Shown one piece after another: positions 16,521-26,276 of a DNA stretch of 45,559 nt. The first letter of the stretch is position 1. Each line of letters starts with the position of its first letter. Source of the stretch: JARRRD01 sp037381085 (GTDB lineage Bacteria; Nitrospirota; Thermodesulfovibrionia; Thermodesulfovibrionales; UBA6898). The notes under the pieces were generated by a model. That model was not told the origin of the DNA. It worked only from the letters and a program-made list of their open reading frames with translations, and ran no database searches. The DNA lies in contig JARRRD010000026.1 in NCBI GenBank assembly GCA_037381085.1, positions 1 to 45,559 of the forward strand, given 5' to 3'. A program made the position numbers and the translations under genes.

Positions 16521-18344
16521 CTACGCCCCGCCGTACACCACGACGCTCAACTCCTGCAGAGTGAGTTCCTGTCCCGGCGTGACCTCTTCCGGCAGGGACG
16601 AACCCGGGCCGTTCCACGCCGGGTCGGCAGAGTCAAGGGTCTTCTTCCATGCGCCGGCCGCTTCGGGCGCCGTGCAGCTGACAGCGGTGATGTTGAAATT
16701 GAACATGATAAGCACCTCCTGTCCTTCATGCCGCCTTCTCATCATCACAAGCCTGTCTCCCTCGAAGCCCTCGACTTCGAGTCCAGCCCTGTCCGGACGG
16801 AAAAGGACGGGCGATTCCCTGCGCATACTTATGAGTGTCCGGTAGAATTCCAGAAGAGCCCTGTGATTTCCCTTCTCCCTCTTCAGCCAATCTATCTTCG
16901 ATCTCTGAAAAGTTGCCTCGTCCTGGGGGTCGGGAGGTTCGCCCTGCCACTCAAATGAGATGAACTCCCTCTTTCTTCCCTCGCGGACCGCTGAGATAAG
17001 ACCGGGGTCCGAATGGCTTACAAAGTAAACAAAAGGCGCGTCTTCACCGTACTCCTCTCCCATGAAGAGGAGCGGCACGCACGGGGAGAGAAGCACGGCT
17101 GCGGCGGCGAGTTTAAGCGCCTCGAAGGAAACGAGGGCCTAAAGTCTCTCTCCCAGCATCCTGTTTCCTATCTGGTCATGGTTCTGGGCAAAAAGGACGA
17201 ACTGGGATGACGGCCTGTCAGCTGCGGAGTTGCCCTGCCGCCTCTTTCTGTAGCCGGAATACTGTCCCGAGTAGACGAACCCCTCCCGGTATGCCTTCAC
17301 AAGATGGTCGGTCATGCCGAAATCGATGTAGTAACCGGTCTTTTCTCCCGTCAGGAGAGTGTGGAGAGCGTGATGGAAGTCGTCGTTCCACTGCGCGTCC
17401 ATACCGTATCCGCCCTGTTCCCCGGGGTGTATAACCGTAGAATCGTTCCTGTCGCTCTCTGCGATCAGGTGACATGACCTGCCCTCCTCCGCCGAGAACC
17501 CTGCTACGCTCCCGGCAAGCTCCCTCAGGAAAGGGATCGCGCTCATATCGTAGATGGCGTGGATGGCATCCAGCCTCAATCCGTCCATATGGAAATGTCT
17601 GAACCAGTAAAGGGCATTTTCAATAAAGAAGTTTCTCACCTCGTCGCTGTATGCGTCATCGAAGTTTATCGCCTCCCCCCATGGAGTGTTGTATTTCTCC
17701 GTAAAATAGGGGCCGAAGTCCCTCAGGTAGTTCCCCTCAGGGCCGAGATGATTATACACCACATCCAGGATCACCGCCATGCCGCGCGAGTGGCAGGCAT
17801 CCACCAGTCTCTTCAACCCTTCCGGCCCGCCGTAGGATTTCTGCACGGCATAGGGATAGACGCCGTCGTATCCCCAGTTCCTCTCACCGGGAAACTGGGC
17901 TATCGGCATTAGTTCTATCGCGTTGGTTCCCATGGAATAAAGTTCGTCGAGCCTGGGGATGACCGCATCGAAAGTGCCCTCCGGCGTAAAGGTACCCACG
18001 TGGAGTTCATAGATGATCATCTGCCCGACGGGGATGTCCTTTCTCGCCCCGTCCTTCCATGGGAACGAGCCCTGGTCCACCACTTCTGAGGGGCCGTGCA
18101 CACCCCCGGCCTGGAGATGAGATGCAGGGTCGGGCCTTTCTGTTTCAGCATCGAGTCTGTAAAAATATTGTGTGCCGGGAAAGACGCCGGAAGTGGTCAC
18201 CTCCCAGTAGCCCCGGTCATCCTTCTCCATCCGGATGAGCCGGTCGGCAGGGGCAACAACATGCACCGAAACTTTCTCCGTAAAAGGAGCCCATACGGTA
18301 AATCTGCATCTCCCCTCTCCGAGATAGTGAGCACCGACCTGCAT
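16521..18344 (-). pseudogene. treZ: Malto-oligosyltrehalose trehalohydrolase with in-frame amber stop
   Basis: TreZ cuts trehalose from malto-oligosyltrehalose made by TreY. The protein starts MQVGAHYLGEGRCRFTVW (E-set domain). The GH13 motifs follow: VILDVVYNHLG, DGLRLDAIHAIYD (nucleophile), LIAESDRND (acid/base) and FAQNHDQIGNR (third Asp). Right after NRMLGERL comes TAG (17139-17141). The same frame continues as ALVSFEALKLAAAAVLLSP, PLLFMGEEYGE and a normal C-terminus to 16521. A single base change in a Ser/Leu/Gln-type codon explains this. The readable length (607 codons) fits the family. The start at 18344 was chosen because it follows the glgB stop by one base. Truncation would remove the end of the barrel and the C-terminal domain. 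TAG is the ordinary stop of phoB, glgB and treZ itself, so recoding is unlikely. Confidence 0.88.
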
Positions 18345-18345
18345 A

Positions 18346-20271
18346 CTAGTCCCCTTCTCTTTTGAAGATGAGTATGCCGAGAGGCGGCAGTGTGAGGGAC
18401 AGGGAACCGGGCCTGCCGTGGCACTCGATCGGCGTGGCCTCCGCACCCCCGAAATTCCCGTGGCCGCTGCCGCCGTATTCCTTCGAGTCGCTGTTCAGGA
18501 CCTCCTTCCAGTATCCGTCCGCGGGTACACCGACGCGGTAGTTATAACGTGGCACGGGAGTGAAGTTACAGACGGCCAGAACGGTGTCCTCCCCGGACCT
18601 CCCCTTCCTCATGTAACTGATGATACTGTTTTCCTGGTCCGCTATGTCCACCCATTCGAAGCCTTCGTCCTCGAAGTCCAGCTCGTGGAGAGCCGGCTCG
18701 CCGCGGTAGAGTATGTTCAAGTGCTGGAACCAGCGCTGTAGGCCCTGATGTGCGGGATACTTAAGGAGGTGCCACTCGATGCTCGACTCGTGGGACCACT
18801 CCTTCCACTGGCCTATCTCTCCCCCCATGAACAGGAGTTTCTTGCCGGGATGAGTGAACATATACCCGAAGAGGAGACGGAGGTTTGCGAACTTCTGCCA
18901 GTCGTCTCCCGGCATCTTGCCTATGAGGGATCCCTTCCCGTAGACCACTTCGTCGTGGGACAGGGAGAGCATGAAATTTTCGGAAAAGGCGTACCAGAGG
19001 CTGAAGGTGATGAGGCTCTGGTGGTACTTTCTGTGTACGGGGTCGAGGGAAAAATACCGCAGTGTGTCGTGCATCCACCCCATGTTCCACTTCATGCCGA
19101 AGCCCAGTCCTCCCACATGGATCGGTCTGGACACCATGGGCCACGCCGTAGACTCCTCAGCGATCGTCTGGACGTCGGGATGGCTCCTGTAAACCTCCTC
19201 GTTCAGCCTCCTTAAAAAGTGGATCGCCTCCAGGTTTTCCTTTCCTCCGTACTTGTTAGGTATCCAGGCGCCGCTCTTCCGGCCATAGTCCAGGTAGAGC
19301 ATCGAGGCCACGGCGTCGATCCTCAGACCGTCGGCGTGATACACATCAAGCCAGAAGAGGGCATTGCTGGTCAGGAAGTTCCTCACCTCGTTGCGCCCGT
19401 AATTGAATATATAGCTGTTCCACTCCGGGTGAAAGCCCTTCCGGGGGTCCGCATGTTCGTAAAGATGGGTCCCGTCGAAATAGACGAGGCCGTGGACGTC
19501 GTCGGGGAAATGCGAAGGTACCCAGTCGAGTATAACCCCTATTCCTGACCGGTGCAGACAGTCGATGAGGTACATAAAATCCTGCGGAGTTCCGTACCGC
19601 GCCGTGGGGGCGAAATACCCAACCGTCTGATATCCCCAGGAGCCGTAAAAGGGGTGCTCCATGACCGGCGTAAACTCAACATGGGTAAACCCCATGCTTT
19701 TTAAATATTCGGGTAGATGAACCGCCATCTCGCGGTAAGTGAGGGACCGGTTATTTTCCTCCGGCACCCTTCGCCACGAGCCCGGGTGGAGTTCGTATAC
19801 CGAAATCGGCGCCTCCAGGGAGTTGACCTTCCCGCGCTTTTTCATCCATTCGGCGTCGTTCCAGTCGTAGCCGAGATCGCAGACAACAGATGCGGAACGG
19901 GGCGGTACCTGCCAGGAAAAGGCAAAGGGATCACCCTTGTCGGCGCGGTAATTGTTGTAGCGGGAAATGATGTGGTATTTATACGCCGCTCCGGCGCCTG
20001 CCCCGGGGATGAAGCCTTCCCATATCCCGGAGCCGTCCCCGCGGTCCGAAAGCGGATGGTCCGTCATGCTCCATCCGTTAAAGTCGCCCATGACCGACAC
20101 CCTTTCGGCGTTAGGTGCCCAGACTGCAAAACGGGTACCTGGAACGCCGTCCTCGGCAGTGATATGCGCACCCATCTTTTCATGGAGTCTGAAGTGGCTT
20201 CCCTCCCTGAAAAGATAGATGTCATGTTCCGTCAAGGGTTGATATTCGCTAGTCTTTTTCCCTTTTATCAT
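18346..20271 (-). CDS. glgB: 1,4-alpha-glucan branching enzyme GlgB
   Basis: A branching enzyme of 641 aa, GH13. It cuts alpha-1,4 chains and rejoins them as alpha-1,6 branches in glycogen. N-terminal CBM48 has TRFAVWAPNAERVSVMGDFN. The barrel has GVILDWVPSHFP, DGLRIDAVASMLYLDY (nucleophile), TIAEESTAWP (acid/base) and LSLSHDEVVYGKGSL (third Asp). The C-terminal beta domain ends in LPPLGILIFKRE. A GTG at 20277 would extend it by two residues, but AGGAG lies 7 bases before the ATG at 20271, which is preferred. It sits 68 bases downstream of treS-mak and ends one base before treZ. All catalytic residues are present. Confidence 0.95.
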   Translation of the reverse strand: MIKGKKTSEYQPLTEHDIYLFREGSHFRLHEKMGAHITAEDGVPGTRFAVWAPNAERVSVMGDFNGWSMTDHPLSDRGDGSGIWEGFIPGAGAGAAYKYHIISRYNNYRADKGDPFAFSWQVPPRSASVVCDLGYDWNDAEWMKKRGKVNSLEAPISVYELHPGSWRRVPEENNRSLTYREMAVHLPEYLKSMGFTHVEFTPVMEHPFYGSWGYQTVGYFAPTARYGTPQDFMYLIDCLHRSGIGVILDWVPSHFPDDVHGLVYFDGTHLYEHADPRKGFHPEWNSYIFNYGRNEVRNFLTSNALFWLDVYHADGLRIDAVASMLYLDYGRKSGAWIPNKYGGKENLEAIHFLRRLNEEVYRSHPDVQTIAEESTAWPMVSRPIHVGGLGFGMKWNMGWMHDTLRYFSLDPVHRKYHQSLITFSLWYAFSENFMLSLSHDEVVYGKGSLIGKMPGDDWQKFANLRLLFGYMFTHPGKKLLFMGGEIGQWKEWSHESSIEWHLLKYPAHQGLQRWFQHLNILYRGEPALHELDFEDEGFEWVDIADQENSIISYMRKGRSGEDTVLAVCNFTPVPRYNYRVGVPADGYWKEVLNSDSKEYGGSGHGNFGGAEATPIECHGRPGSLSLTLPPLGILIFKREGD

Positions 20272-20339
20272 GCTCACTCTCCTTTTAGGTCACTCATGTA
20301 ATTAACTTCACCGCAGCGATCCCCGGGACCCTCTCCCCT

Positions 20340-23300
20340 CTACAAACTCTTCAAAATGTGCTCTATCCCCCTCATGGGGATGACCGCCCACTCCGGGCGG
20401 TTGTTCAGTTCATAGCCGAGTTCATATATCGCCTTTTCGAGAAGGAAGAACCGCAGCAAAGCCTCCAGCTGGCCCCTTTCCTTCGGCAGAAAAGCGCTCC
20501 TCTCTGTCGTAGCCAGATAGGATGTCAGGAAAACGCCGCTCACACAATGGTACCAGATTGCCGCCCAGGGTTCCAATGTCGGGATGTCTTCAGGCCTGAC
20601 GGATGCGAGGTGGAGCAGAGAGCTGTAGACAGCATAGTGGAAAGACCTGATCATACCGGCCGCGTCCCTGAGGGGCGAGCGCTTCAGCCTCCTTTCGCTC
20701 AAGGCGCGCGCCGGTTCCCCTTCAAAGTCAATGATTACGAAGTCCTTTCCCGTGAAGAGGACCTGCCCGAGATGATAATCCCCGTGGTGTCTTGTCTTCA
20801 TGGCGGAAAATTTTTCCTTCAGGATCTCCTTGAACCTGTTCATTATCGTCCCTTCGGAGTCCAGGATCCGGCCGGCCTCAGCGGCGGTCTCTTCGGGAAA
20901 CTTGCCGACGTTCTTTTCGAGTGTACGGAAGACCTTCACCAGAAGGCTGCGCATGGATTGGTATGCGGACCTCTGATAGAGCATGGAAAAGGGTTCCGGC
21001 TCGAACCCCGGCTCCTCCGGCGATGAAGAGAGGGCAATGTGCATCTCACCCGTCCTCTTTCCCAGAAGTATGGCGGCCTCCAGGTACACCGCCCCTATCA
21101 GCTCCTGAACAAGCGGCGGGATGTTCTCGTCGCGTATGTCCACCGGCGAAGAGGGCAGCTCGGGGATTTCCGCAGTCTCGGCCTTTCTGGAAAGCACGTG
21201 CTCAAAATAGTGGCGCACCGAATCGAGTGTATATGTCCATGCGTCCCCCTGGTTGGGGACGAAGCCCTGCAACTGCCCGATTACAACTGTATCAAGGCCC
21301 GGCCTCCTGAATTCGATGATGCCCGCGAAAGGCGGAACGTTCGGGAAGCCCGCCTTCTCGGTGAGGAATTTGATTATTTCCGGGTCCGGATTGACCCCCT
21401 CATCCAGCCTGCGGTAGAGCTTCAGGAGAAAGGAGTTTTCGTAGAGGATCGATGTGTTGCTCTGTTCCGCCCTGACGACATGCGATGCCGCCGGGAACCC
21501 TCCCTCTCCTGTCAGGCCCCTGAATTTCCTGCCGGGATAGGCGAGGAGTTTTCCTGTGCTCCCCCTTGTCTTCCTCCTCTTTGCTATCATGGAAAAGAGA
21601 ACTTCGCGCAGTGCCGGGTCGTACACGCCGTCGTACAGAACACCTTCCCTGTCGTCGACGGTAAGGCGGGCGATCACGCCCATCGGGAATTCCTGCAGCA
21701 CCTGCGCTGCCTCGTCCCCCGACGCGAAACTCAGGGGGAGGAGATAAACATCGGAGGGGTCGTCGGTGTAGGAGACCTTAAGCATCGCCAGTCGGGGGGA
21801 GTCGGGGTCTCTGCCGACCGGAATGTCCTCAATAAGATCGATCTTCTGGACCGTCCGGCCCTTTCCCCCGAACCAGCGTGACCCCCTGAAGAAGCCGGGA
21901 AGGATGTCTTCGAACCTGCCCCTGGTCCTTCCGGTGAGAATGGCCGTCCAGCTCTTCCTCACGCTCATTTCGGGGAAAACGCGCTCTTCAGCCGCGACTG
22001 CCGCCTCCTCTTCCTTCTGGAAGATGAACCAGTAGTAATCATAAAAACCCATGGTGAGCACATACGGCGTCTCCCTGATGACGGGGAACCTGTTTTTGCT
22101 GAAGACCTCCACGGGGACGCACCCCGCATGGGCCGAGAGATCGAAGGTCGCCACCTGGGAGAAACGCGAGAGGTTGATCACGACCATAATGGTCTCATCC
22201 CGGTAATGGCGGGTGAAGGCGAGTATCTTCGGATTGTCCGAACTGAGGAAGGTGAGGTCTCCGCGGCTGAATGACTTCAGCCTCTTCCTCATGGCGATCA
22301 CCCGCTTCATCCACCAGAGGAGCGAGGACGGGCTCCGCTCGTAATTTTCGACGTTGACCGCCTCATAGTGGTATTCCGGATCGATGATAACAGGAAGAAA
22401 AAGCCGTTGCGGGTTAGCCTTCGAAAACCCGGCATTCCTGTCGGAGCTCCACTGCATGGGCGTACGGACGCCGTTTCTGTCGCCGAGGTAAAAGTTGTCC
22501 CCCATCCCAATCTCATCGCCGTAGTAGATGATCGGCGTCCCCGGAAGGGAGAAGAGGAGGATGTTCATGATCTCTATCTTCCTCCTGCTGTTGCCGACAA
22601 GGGGCGCCAGCCTCCGGCGGATGCCGAGGTTTATTCTTGTGCGCGGGTCCCGCGCATAGACCCGGTACATATAGTCGCGCTCCTCGTCTGTAACCATCTC
22701 GAGCGTCAGCTCGTCGTGGTTACGGAGAAACAGGGCCCACTGGCAGGGATCGGGAATCTCCGGGGTCTGGTCGAGTATATCCATGATCGGGAACCTGTCT
22801 TCCATCTGGAGGGCCATGAATATCCTCGGCATGAGGGGAAAATGGAAAGCCATGTGACACTCGTCCCCTGCCCCGAAGTATGCCGCGGCGTCCTCGGGCC
22901 ACTGGTTCGCCTCCCCCAGCAGCATCCTGCATTTGAATTTTCTCTCCATGTGCTCCCGGAGCCTCTTCAGAAAGTCGTGGGTCTCCGGCAGGTTCTCGCA
23001 GTTCGTCATCTCCCGCTCGAAGAGATAAGGGACGGCGTCGATGCGCAGGCCGTCCACGCCTGTCCCGAGCCAGTTGTCCACCACTTGCAGCATCGACCTC
23101 TGCACGGCGGGGCTGTCATAATTCAGGTCAGGCTGGTGGGAATAGAAGCGGTGCCAGAAATAGGCTTTTGCAACGGGGTCCCAGGACCAGTTCGATGTCT
23201 CGAAGTCCTTGAATATTATCCTGGCGTCGGCATACCTTTCAGGGGTCTCGCTCCAAACGTAGTAGTTACGGTGGACCGAACCGGGCTTAGACTTCCTCGC

Positions 23301-23666
23301 CCTCTGGAACCAGGGGTGCTGGTCCGATGTGTGGTTCAGAACGAGTTCCGTGATCACGCGTATCCCGCGTTTATGGGCCTGCCTGAGGAAATCCTTGAAG
23401 TCCCTCATGTCGCCGTAGTCCGGATTGATATTGAAATAGTAGGCGATATCGTAGCCGTCGTCCTTGAGGGGCGAAGGGTAAAAGGGAAGGAGCCAGACCG
23501 CCGTTATCCCCAACTCCTCGAGATAGTCGAGTTTCTCTATAAGCCCCCGGAAGTCCCCTATGCCGTCCCCGTTGCTGTCGAAGAAAGACTTGACGTGGAG
23601 CTCGTATATTACCGCCTCTTTATACCAGAGCGGGTCGTCCTCGAAGCATTTATCTTTCGGCGTCAT
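20340..23666 (-). CDS. treS: Trehalose synthase-maltokinase fusion (TreS-Mak)
   Basis: A bifunctional protein of 1108 aa. Residues 1-550 are TreS (GH13): WYKEAVIYELHVKSFFDSN, GIRVITELVLNHTSD, DGLRIDAVPYLFERE (nucleophile), LLGEANQWPED (acid/base) and LRNHDELTLEM. It interconverts trehalose and maltose. Residues about 575-1108 are the maltokinase (Mak/Pep2) domain: WFGGKGR near its start, then TRHHGDYHLGQVL and FVIIDFEGEPARAL, which correspond to the catalytic and metal-binding loops of the aminoglycoside-phosphotransferase-like fold. It makes maltose-1-phosphate with ATP. The fusion channels trehalose to maltose-1-phosphate, the GlgE donor, and GlgE is encoded just upstream. It is full length with no lesions seen. 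Confidence 0.95.
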   Translation of the reverse strand: MTPKDKCFEDDPLWYKEAVIYELHVKSFFDSNGDGIGDFRGLIEKLDYLEELGITAVWLLPFYPSPLKDDGYDIAYYFNINPDYGDMRDFKDFLRQAHKRGIRVITELVLNHTSDQHPWFQRARKSKPGSVHRNYYVWSETPERYADARIIFKDFETSNWSWDPVAKAYFWHRFYSHQPDLNYDSPAVQRSMLQVVDNWLGTGVDGLRIDAVPYLFEREMTNCENLPETHDFLKRLREHMERKFKCRMLLGEANQWPEDAAAYFGAGDECHMAFHFPLMPRIFMALQMEDRFPIMDILDQTPEIPDPCQWALFLRNHDELTLEMVTDEERDYMYRVYARDPRTRINLGIRRRLAPLVGNSRRKIEIMNILLFSLPGTPIIYYGDEIGMGDNFYLGDRNGVRTPMQWSSDRNAGFSKANPQRLFLPVIIDPEYHYEAVNVENYERSPSSLLWWMKRVIAMRKRLKSFSRGDLTFLSSDNPKILAFTRHYRDETIMVVINLSRFSQVATFDLSAHAGCVPVEVFSKNRFPVIRETPYVLTMGFYDYYWFIFQKEEEAAVAAEERVFPEMSVRKSWTAILTGRTRGRFEDILPGFFRGSRWFGGKGRTVQKIDLIEDIPVGRDPDSPRLAMLKVSYTDDPSDVYLLPLSFASGDEAAQVLQEFPMGVIARLTVDDREGVLYDGVYDPALREVLFSMIAKRRKTRGSTGKLLAYPGRKFRGLTGEGGFPAASHVVRAEQSNTSILYENSFLLKLYRRLDEGVNPDPEIIKFLTEKAGFPNVPPFAGIIEFRRPGLDTVVIGQLQGFVPNQGDAWTYTLDSVRHYFEHVLSRKAETAEIPELPSSPVDIRDENIPPLVQELIGAVYLEAAILLGKRTGEMHIALSSSPEEPGFEPEPFSMLYQRSAYQSMRSLLVKVFRTLEKNVGKFPEETAAEAGRILDSEGTIMNRFKEILKEKFSAMKTRHHGDYHLGQVLFTGKDFVIIDFEGEPARALSERRLKRSPLRDAAGMIRSFHYAVYSSLLHLASVRPEDIPTLEPWAAIWYHCVSGVFLTSYLATTERSAFLPKERGQLEALLRFFLLEKAIYELGYELNNRPEWAVIPMRGIEHILKSL

Positions 23667-23726
23667 AACAGAGTTCTCTCCTTAGTGCAAGAGGAATGCA
23701 TTCAGTGACCGGAAATGCTTATAGGT

Positions 23727-23932
23727 CGTCATTCCCGAGGTAGTAGTCGGGAATCCATTCTCTCATAGATACCCACGGGCAAGCCCATGGTACTTTGTGG
23801 AGGAAACGAGCTGCGCTCGACCGGCCTGCGAACGCGGACATGCGCTCCGGGCAGCATCCGCCCGCGGGCAAGCCCGTGGAACTCTGCTACCGTGTCAGAG
23901 GAACTTGGATTCCCGCCTTCGCGGGTATGACG
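23727..23932. repeat. Palindromic-ended intergenic repeat element (about 206 bp)
   Basis: The left end 23728-23757 begins GTCATTCCCG and ends CGGGAATCCA. The right end 23906-23931 is nearly its reverse complement (TGGATTCCCG ... CGGGTATGAC). Each end is itself a small hairpin. Inside are two similar direct words, CACGGGCAAGCCCATGG and CGCGGGCAAGCCCGTGG, each followed by a TACTTTG/AACTCTG variant. It has no ORF and sits between glgE and treS-mak. It fits a MITE- or REP-like non-coding element of the ATTCCCGC hairpin class. Confidence 0.65.
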
Positions 23933-23980
23933 GCAAACAGCGTTTATTAACGGACTCCATTTAAGCAAGTCTGTCTCCTC

Positions 23981-25975
23981 TCACATGAAATAATCGAAAT
24001 CCTGCTCCCGGCGGAGGCGCCTGCGAACGCGGAATATGCGGGCCGGGAGAAAACCCGGATCGAGTTCCACCGGATTCCATTCCTCCTGCCAGATGTATTT
24101 GTCGTCGCTCAGGAGTTCGTGAATGAGATAGGGCCGGCCTGGCTCCACCCCGAGCGTCTTCAGAGGGACCCGTATCCTGCACGCCTGCTTATGGAAAGGA
24201 TCGAGGTTCACAACAATAAGGAGTATGTTCGTCATGTCCGCGTTTATCTTTCCGTAGAATATGACGTTGTCATTGTCCGATTCGTAGAAGGTGACGTTGT
24301 TTGTGGTCTGCAGGGCCGGGTTTTCCCGCCTGATCCGGTTGACGGCGGTTACAAAGTTTCCGAGGCTGTCCGGCCTGGACCAGTCCCAGAACTTTATCTC
24401 ATACTTCTCCGAGCTGCGGTATTCTTCCCTCCCCGGGAATGCCTCGTTTACCGCCTGTTCGTAGACCGGGCCGTAGATCCCGTAGCTGGAAGACAGGGTG
24501 GCGGCGAGAATAAGTCGGACAAGAAAAGCAGGCCGGCCTCCGTACTGAAGATACTCGTGGAGGATGTCCGGAGTGTTCGGCCAGAAATTGGGGCGGAAGT
24601 ATTCCCTCACGCCGGCGCCCGTCAATTCCTGCAGGTACGCCGTAATCTCCTTCTTCGTGGTGCGCCAGGTGAAGTAGGTATAGGACTGGGTAAAACCGAT
24701 CCTGGCCAGCCGGTACATCACCTTGGGCCTGGTGAAAGCCTCCGCAAGGAAGATCACGTCGGGATAGTCCTTTTTTACCTCCCTGATCAGCCACTGCCAG
24801 AACGCAAAGGGCTTGGTATGGGGATTGTCCACCCTGAATATCCTGACCCCCTTTTCTATCCAGAAGAGAACAACGCTCTTCAACTCCTGCCAGAGGTGCT
24901 CCCAGTCTTCTGTCCCGAAATCGAAGGGCACTATGTCCTCGTACTTCTTGGGAGGGTTTTCGGCATACTGGATCGTCCCGTCCGGCCGCCACCTGAACCA
25001 TTCCGGGTGGTCCTTCACATATGGATGGTCGGGGGAGCACTGGAAGGCGAGGTCGATCGCCACCTCGATCTTCTTCTCGCCGGCCAGTTTGACGAACCTC
25101 TCGAAGTCCTCCATCGTCCCCAGTGCGGGGTGGACCGCTTTGTGGCCCCCTTGGTGGGATCCGATCGCCCAGGGACTGCCGGGGTCTTCGGGAGCGGCGG
25201 TGATTGTGTTGTCCTTTCCCTTCCTGTTGGTGCTGCCGATCGGATGGACGGGGGGGAAATACACGACGTCAAACCCCATATGAGCGACCTCGGGAAGCAG
25301 TCTCTCGCAGTCCCTGAAGGTGCCGTGCCTGCCGGGCTCGGGACCGCACGACCGCGGAAATATCTCGTACCACGCACTGAAGAGGGCCTTTTGCCTGTCT
25401 GCCACCAGAGGTAGCTCCCTGGGATAAGTAGCGGCAAATCTCTTATCGGGATAGCGCTTCATAAGTTCGGTGAGTTCTCCGCTCAGGGCAATGGAGACGG
25501 CCCTTCCGGCGTTATCAATCCTCTCTTCCCTCATAGCCCCGGCGAAGGCCAACAGGTTTTTTGCATCTTCTCCGGCTGCGTTCCGCGAGGTCTGTTCTAT
25601 CAGGTCCGACCCTATAAGAAGCTCCTGGTCAACCCCGGTCCCTGCCCCATATTTCTTTCGAAGATCCTTCTGCCAGGTAAGGAAATGATCCACCCATCCG
25701 CGCAGGGTATAATGATAAAAGCCTATCCGATCAACCGTGAATGCTCCCCTCCACCTGTCATTGCCCAGGGGAGACATGGCCGCTTCAGTCCATTGGGTCT
25801 CGGAAGCGGCGCGGTAAAGCAGGACTGCCGATACCTCGTCGTGTCCGTCGGCAAATATATCAGCCTCCACCACGAGCGTTTCACCGACCACCCTCTTGAC
25901 CGCAAAATCCCCCGACTCTATCTCCGGCGAGACCGCCTCGATCACCACTCTCTTTCTTCCATCATTGTCGGCCAT
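23981..25975 (-). CDS. glgE: Alpha-1,4-glucan:maltose-1-phosphate maltosyltransferase GlgE
   Basis: A GH13_3 enzyme of 664 aa, normal length. It transfers maltosyl units from maltose-1-phosphate to alpha-1,4-glucan. The N-terminal beta domain has EADIFADGHDEVSAVLLYR. GFDVVYFPPVHPIGSTNRKG is the family signature. IEVAIDLAFQCSPDHPYV follows, then RIFRVDNPHTKPFAFW with the nucleophile Asp and VIFLAEAFTRPK with the acid/base Glu. The frame is open to a GTG at 25987, but the ATG at 25975 with GGAGA nearby is preferred. It is first in the unit glgE, treS-mak, glgB, treZ, GH57, treY, although 314 bases with a repeat element separate it from treS-mak. All key residues are intact. Confidence 0.95.
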   Translation of the reverse strand: MADNDGRKRVVIEAVSPEIESGDFAVKRVVGETLVVEADIFADGHDEVSAVLLYRAASETQWTEAAMSPLGNDRWRGAFTVDRIGFYHYTLRGWVDHFLTWQKDLRKKYGAGTGVDQELLIGSDLIEQTSRNAAGEDAKNLLAFAGAMREERIDNAGRAVSIALSGELTELMKRYPDKRFAATYPRELPLVADRQKALFSAWYEIFPRSCGPEPGRHGTFRDCERLLPEVAHMGFDVVYFPPVHPIGSTNRKGKDNTITAAPEDPGSPWAIGSHQGGHKAVHPALGTMEDFERFVKLAGEKKIEVAIDLAFQCSPDHPYVKDHPEWFRWRPDGTIQYAENPPKKYEDIVPFDFGTEDWEHLWQELKSVVLFWIEKGVRIFRVDNPHTKPFAFWQWLIREVKKDYPDVIFLAEAFTRPKVMYRLARIGFTQSYTYFTWRTTKKEITAYLQELTGAGVREYFRPNFWPNTPDILHEYLQYGGRPAFLVRLILAATLSSSYGIYGPVYEQAVNEAFPGREEYRSSEKYEIKFWDWSRPDSLGNFVTAVNRIRRENPALQTTNNVTFYESDNDNVIFYGKINADMTNILLIVVNLDPFHKQACRIRVPLKTLGVEPGRPYLIHELLSDDKYIWQEEWNPVELDPGFLPARIFRVRRRLRREQDFDYFM

Positions 25976-26276
25976 AGGTCTCCACACTTAAGCACTGAAT
26001 GAACCGTCCCGCAGTCCCGAAAACCTTCGGTACGAGACATCCAAAATCTTCCCTCACTTGAAAGGAGGGCCCCCGCGAGAATCAGGGTCTTGAAGTTATA
26101 ACACAATTTCAGCTCATGGAATCATGTTATCAAAAAAAGGAACGACTCTCAAACCGGCTCTCAGGAACCGGTATTCTGCGCTGTCCGGTTATCATCGGCG
26201 ATGACGACACAATCCGATTGCTTGCAGTAATAAAGATTTGAGGGAGGAACGATAGATAGCCGGGTAGCGATAAGAA
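25976..26276. other. Intergenic region between tag and glgE
   Basis: 301 bases with no gene. On minus, TATAAC (26100-26095), preceded by TGT as in an extended -10, could drive glgE, but no good -35 is seen. I see no terminator for tag. Confidence 0.4.

Noticed and set aside
17139..17141. General TAG recoding (two in-frame TAGs, in treZ and the 6-kb fossil gene)
   Set aside because: phoB, glgB and treZ itself end at TAG exactly where the families end, so TAG works as a stop here.
22368..23708. 446-aa plus-strand ORF opposite treS-mak
   Set aside because: Low-complexity shadow (Val/Arg/Pro-rich) of an intact conserved gene.
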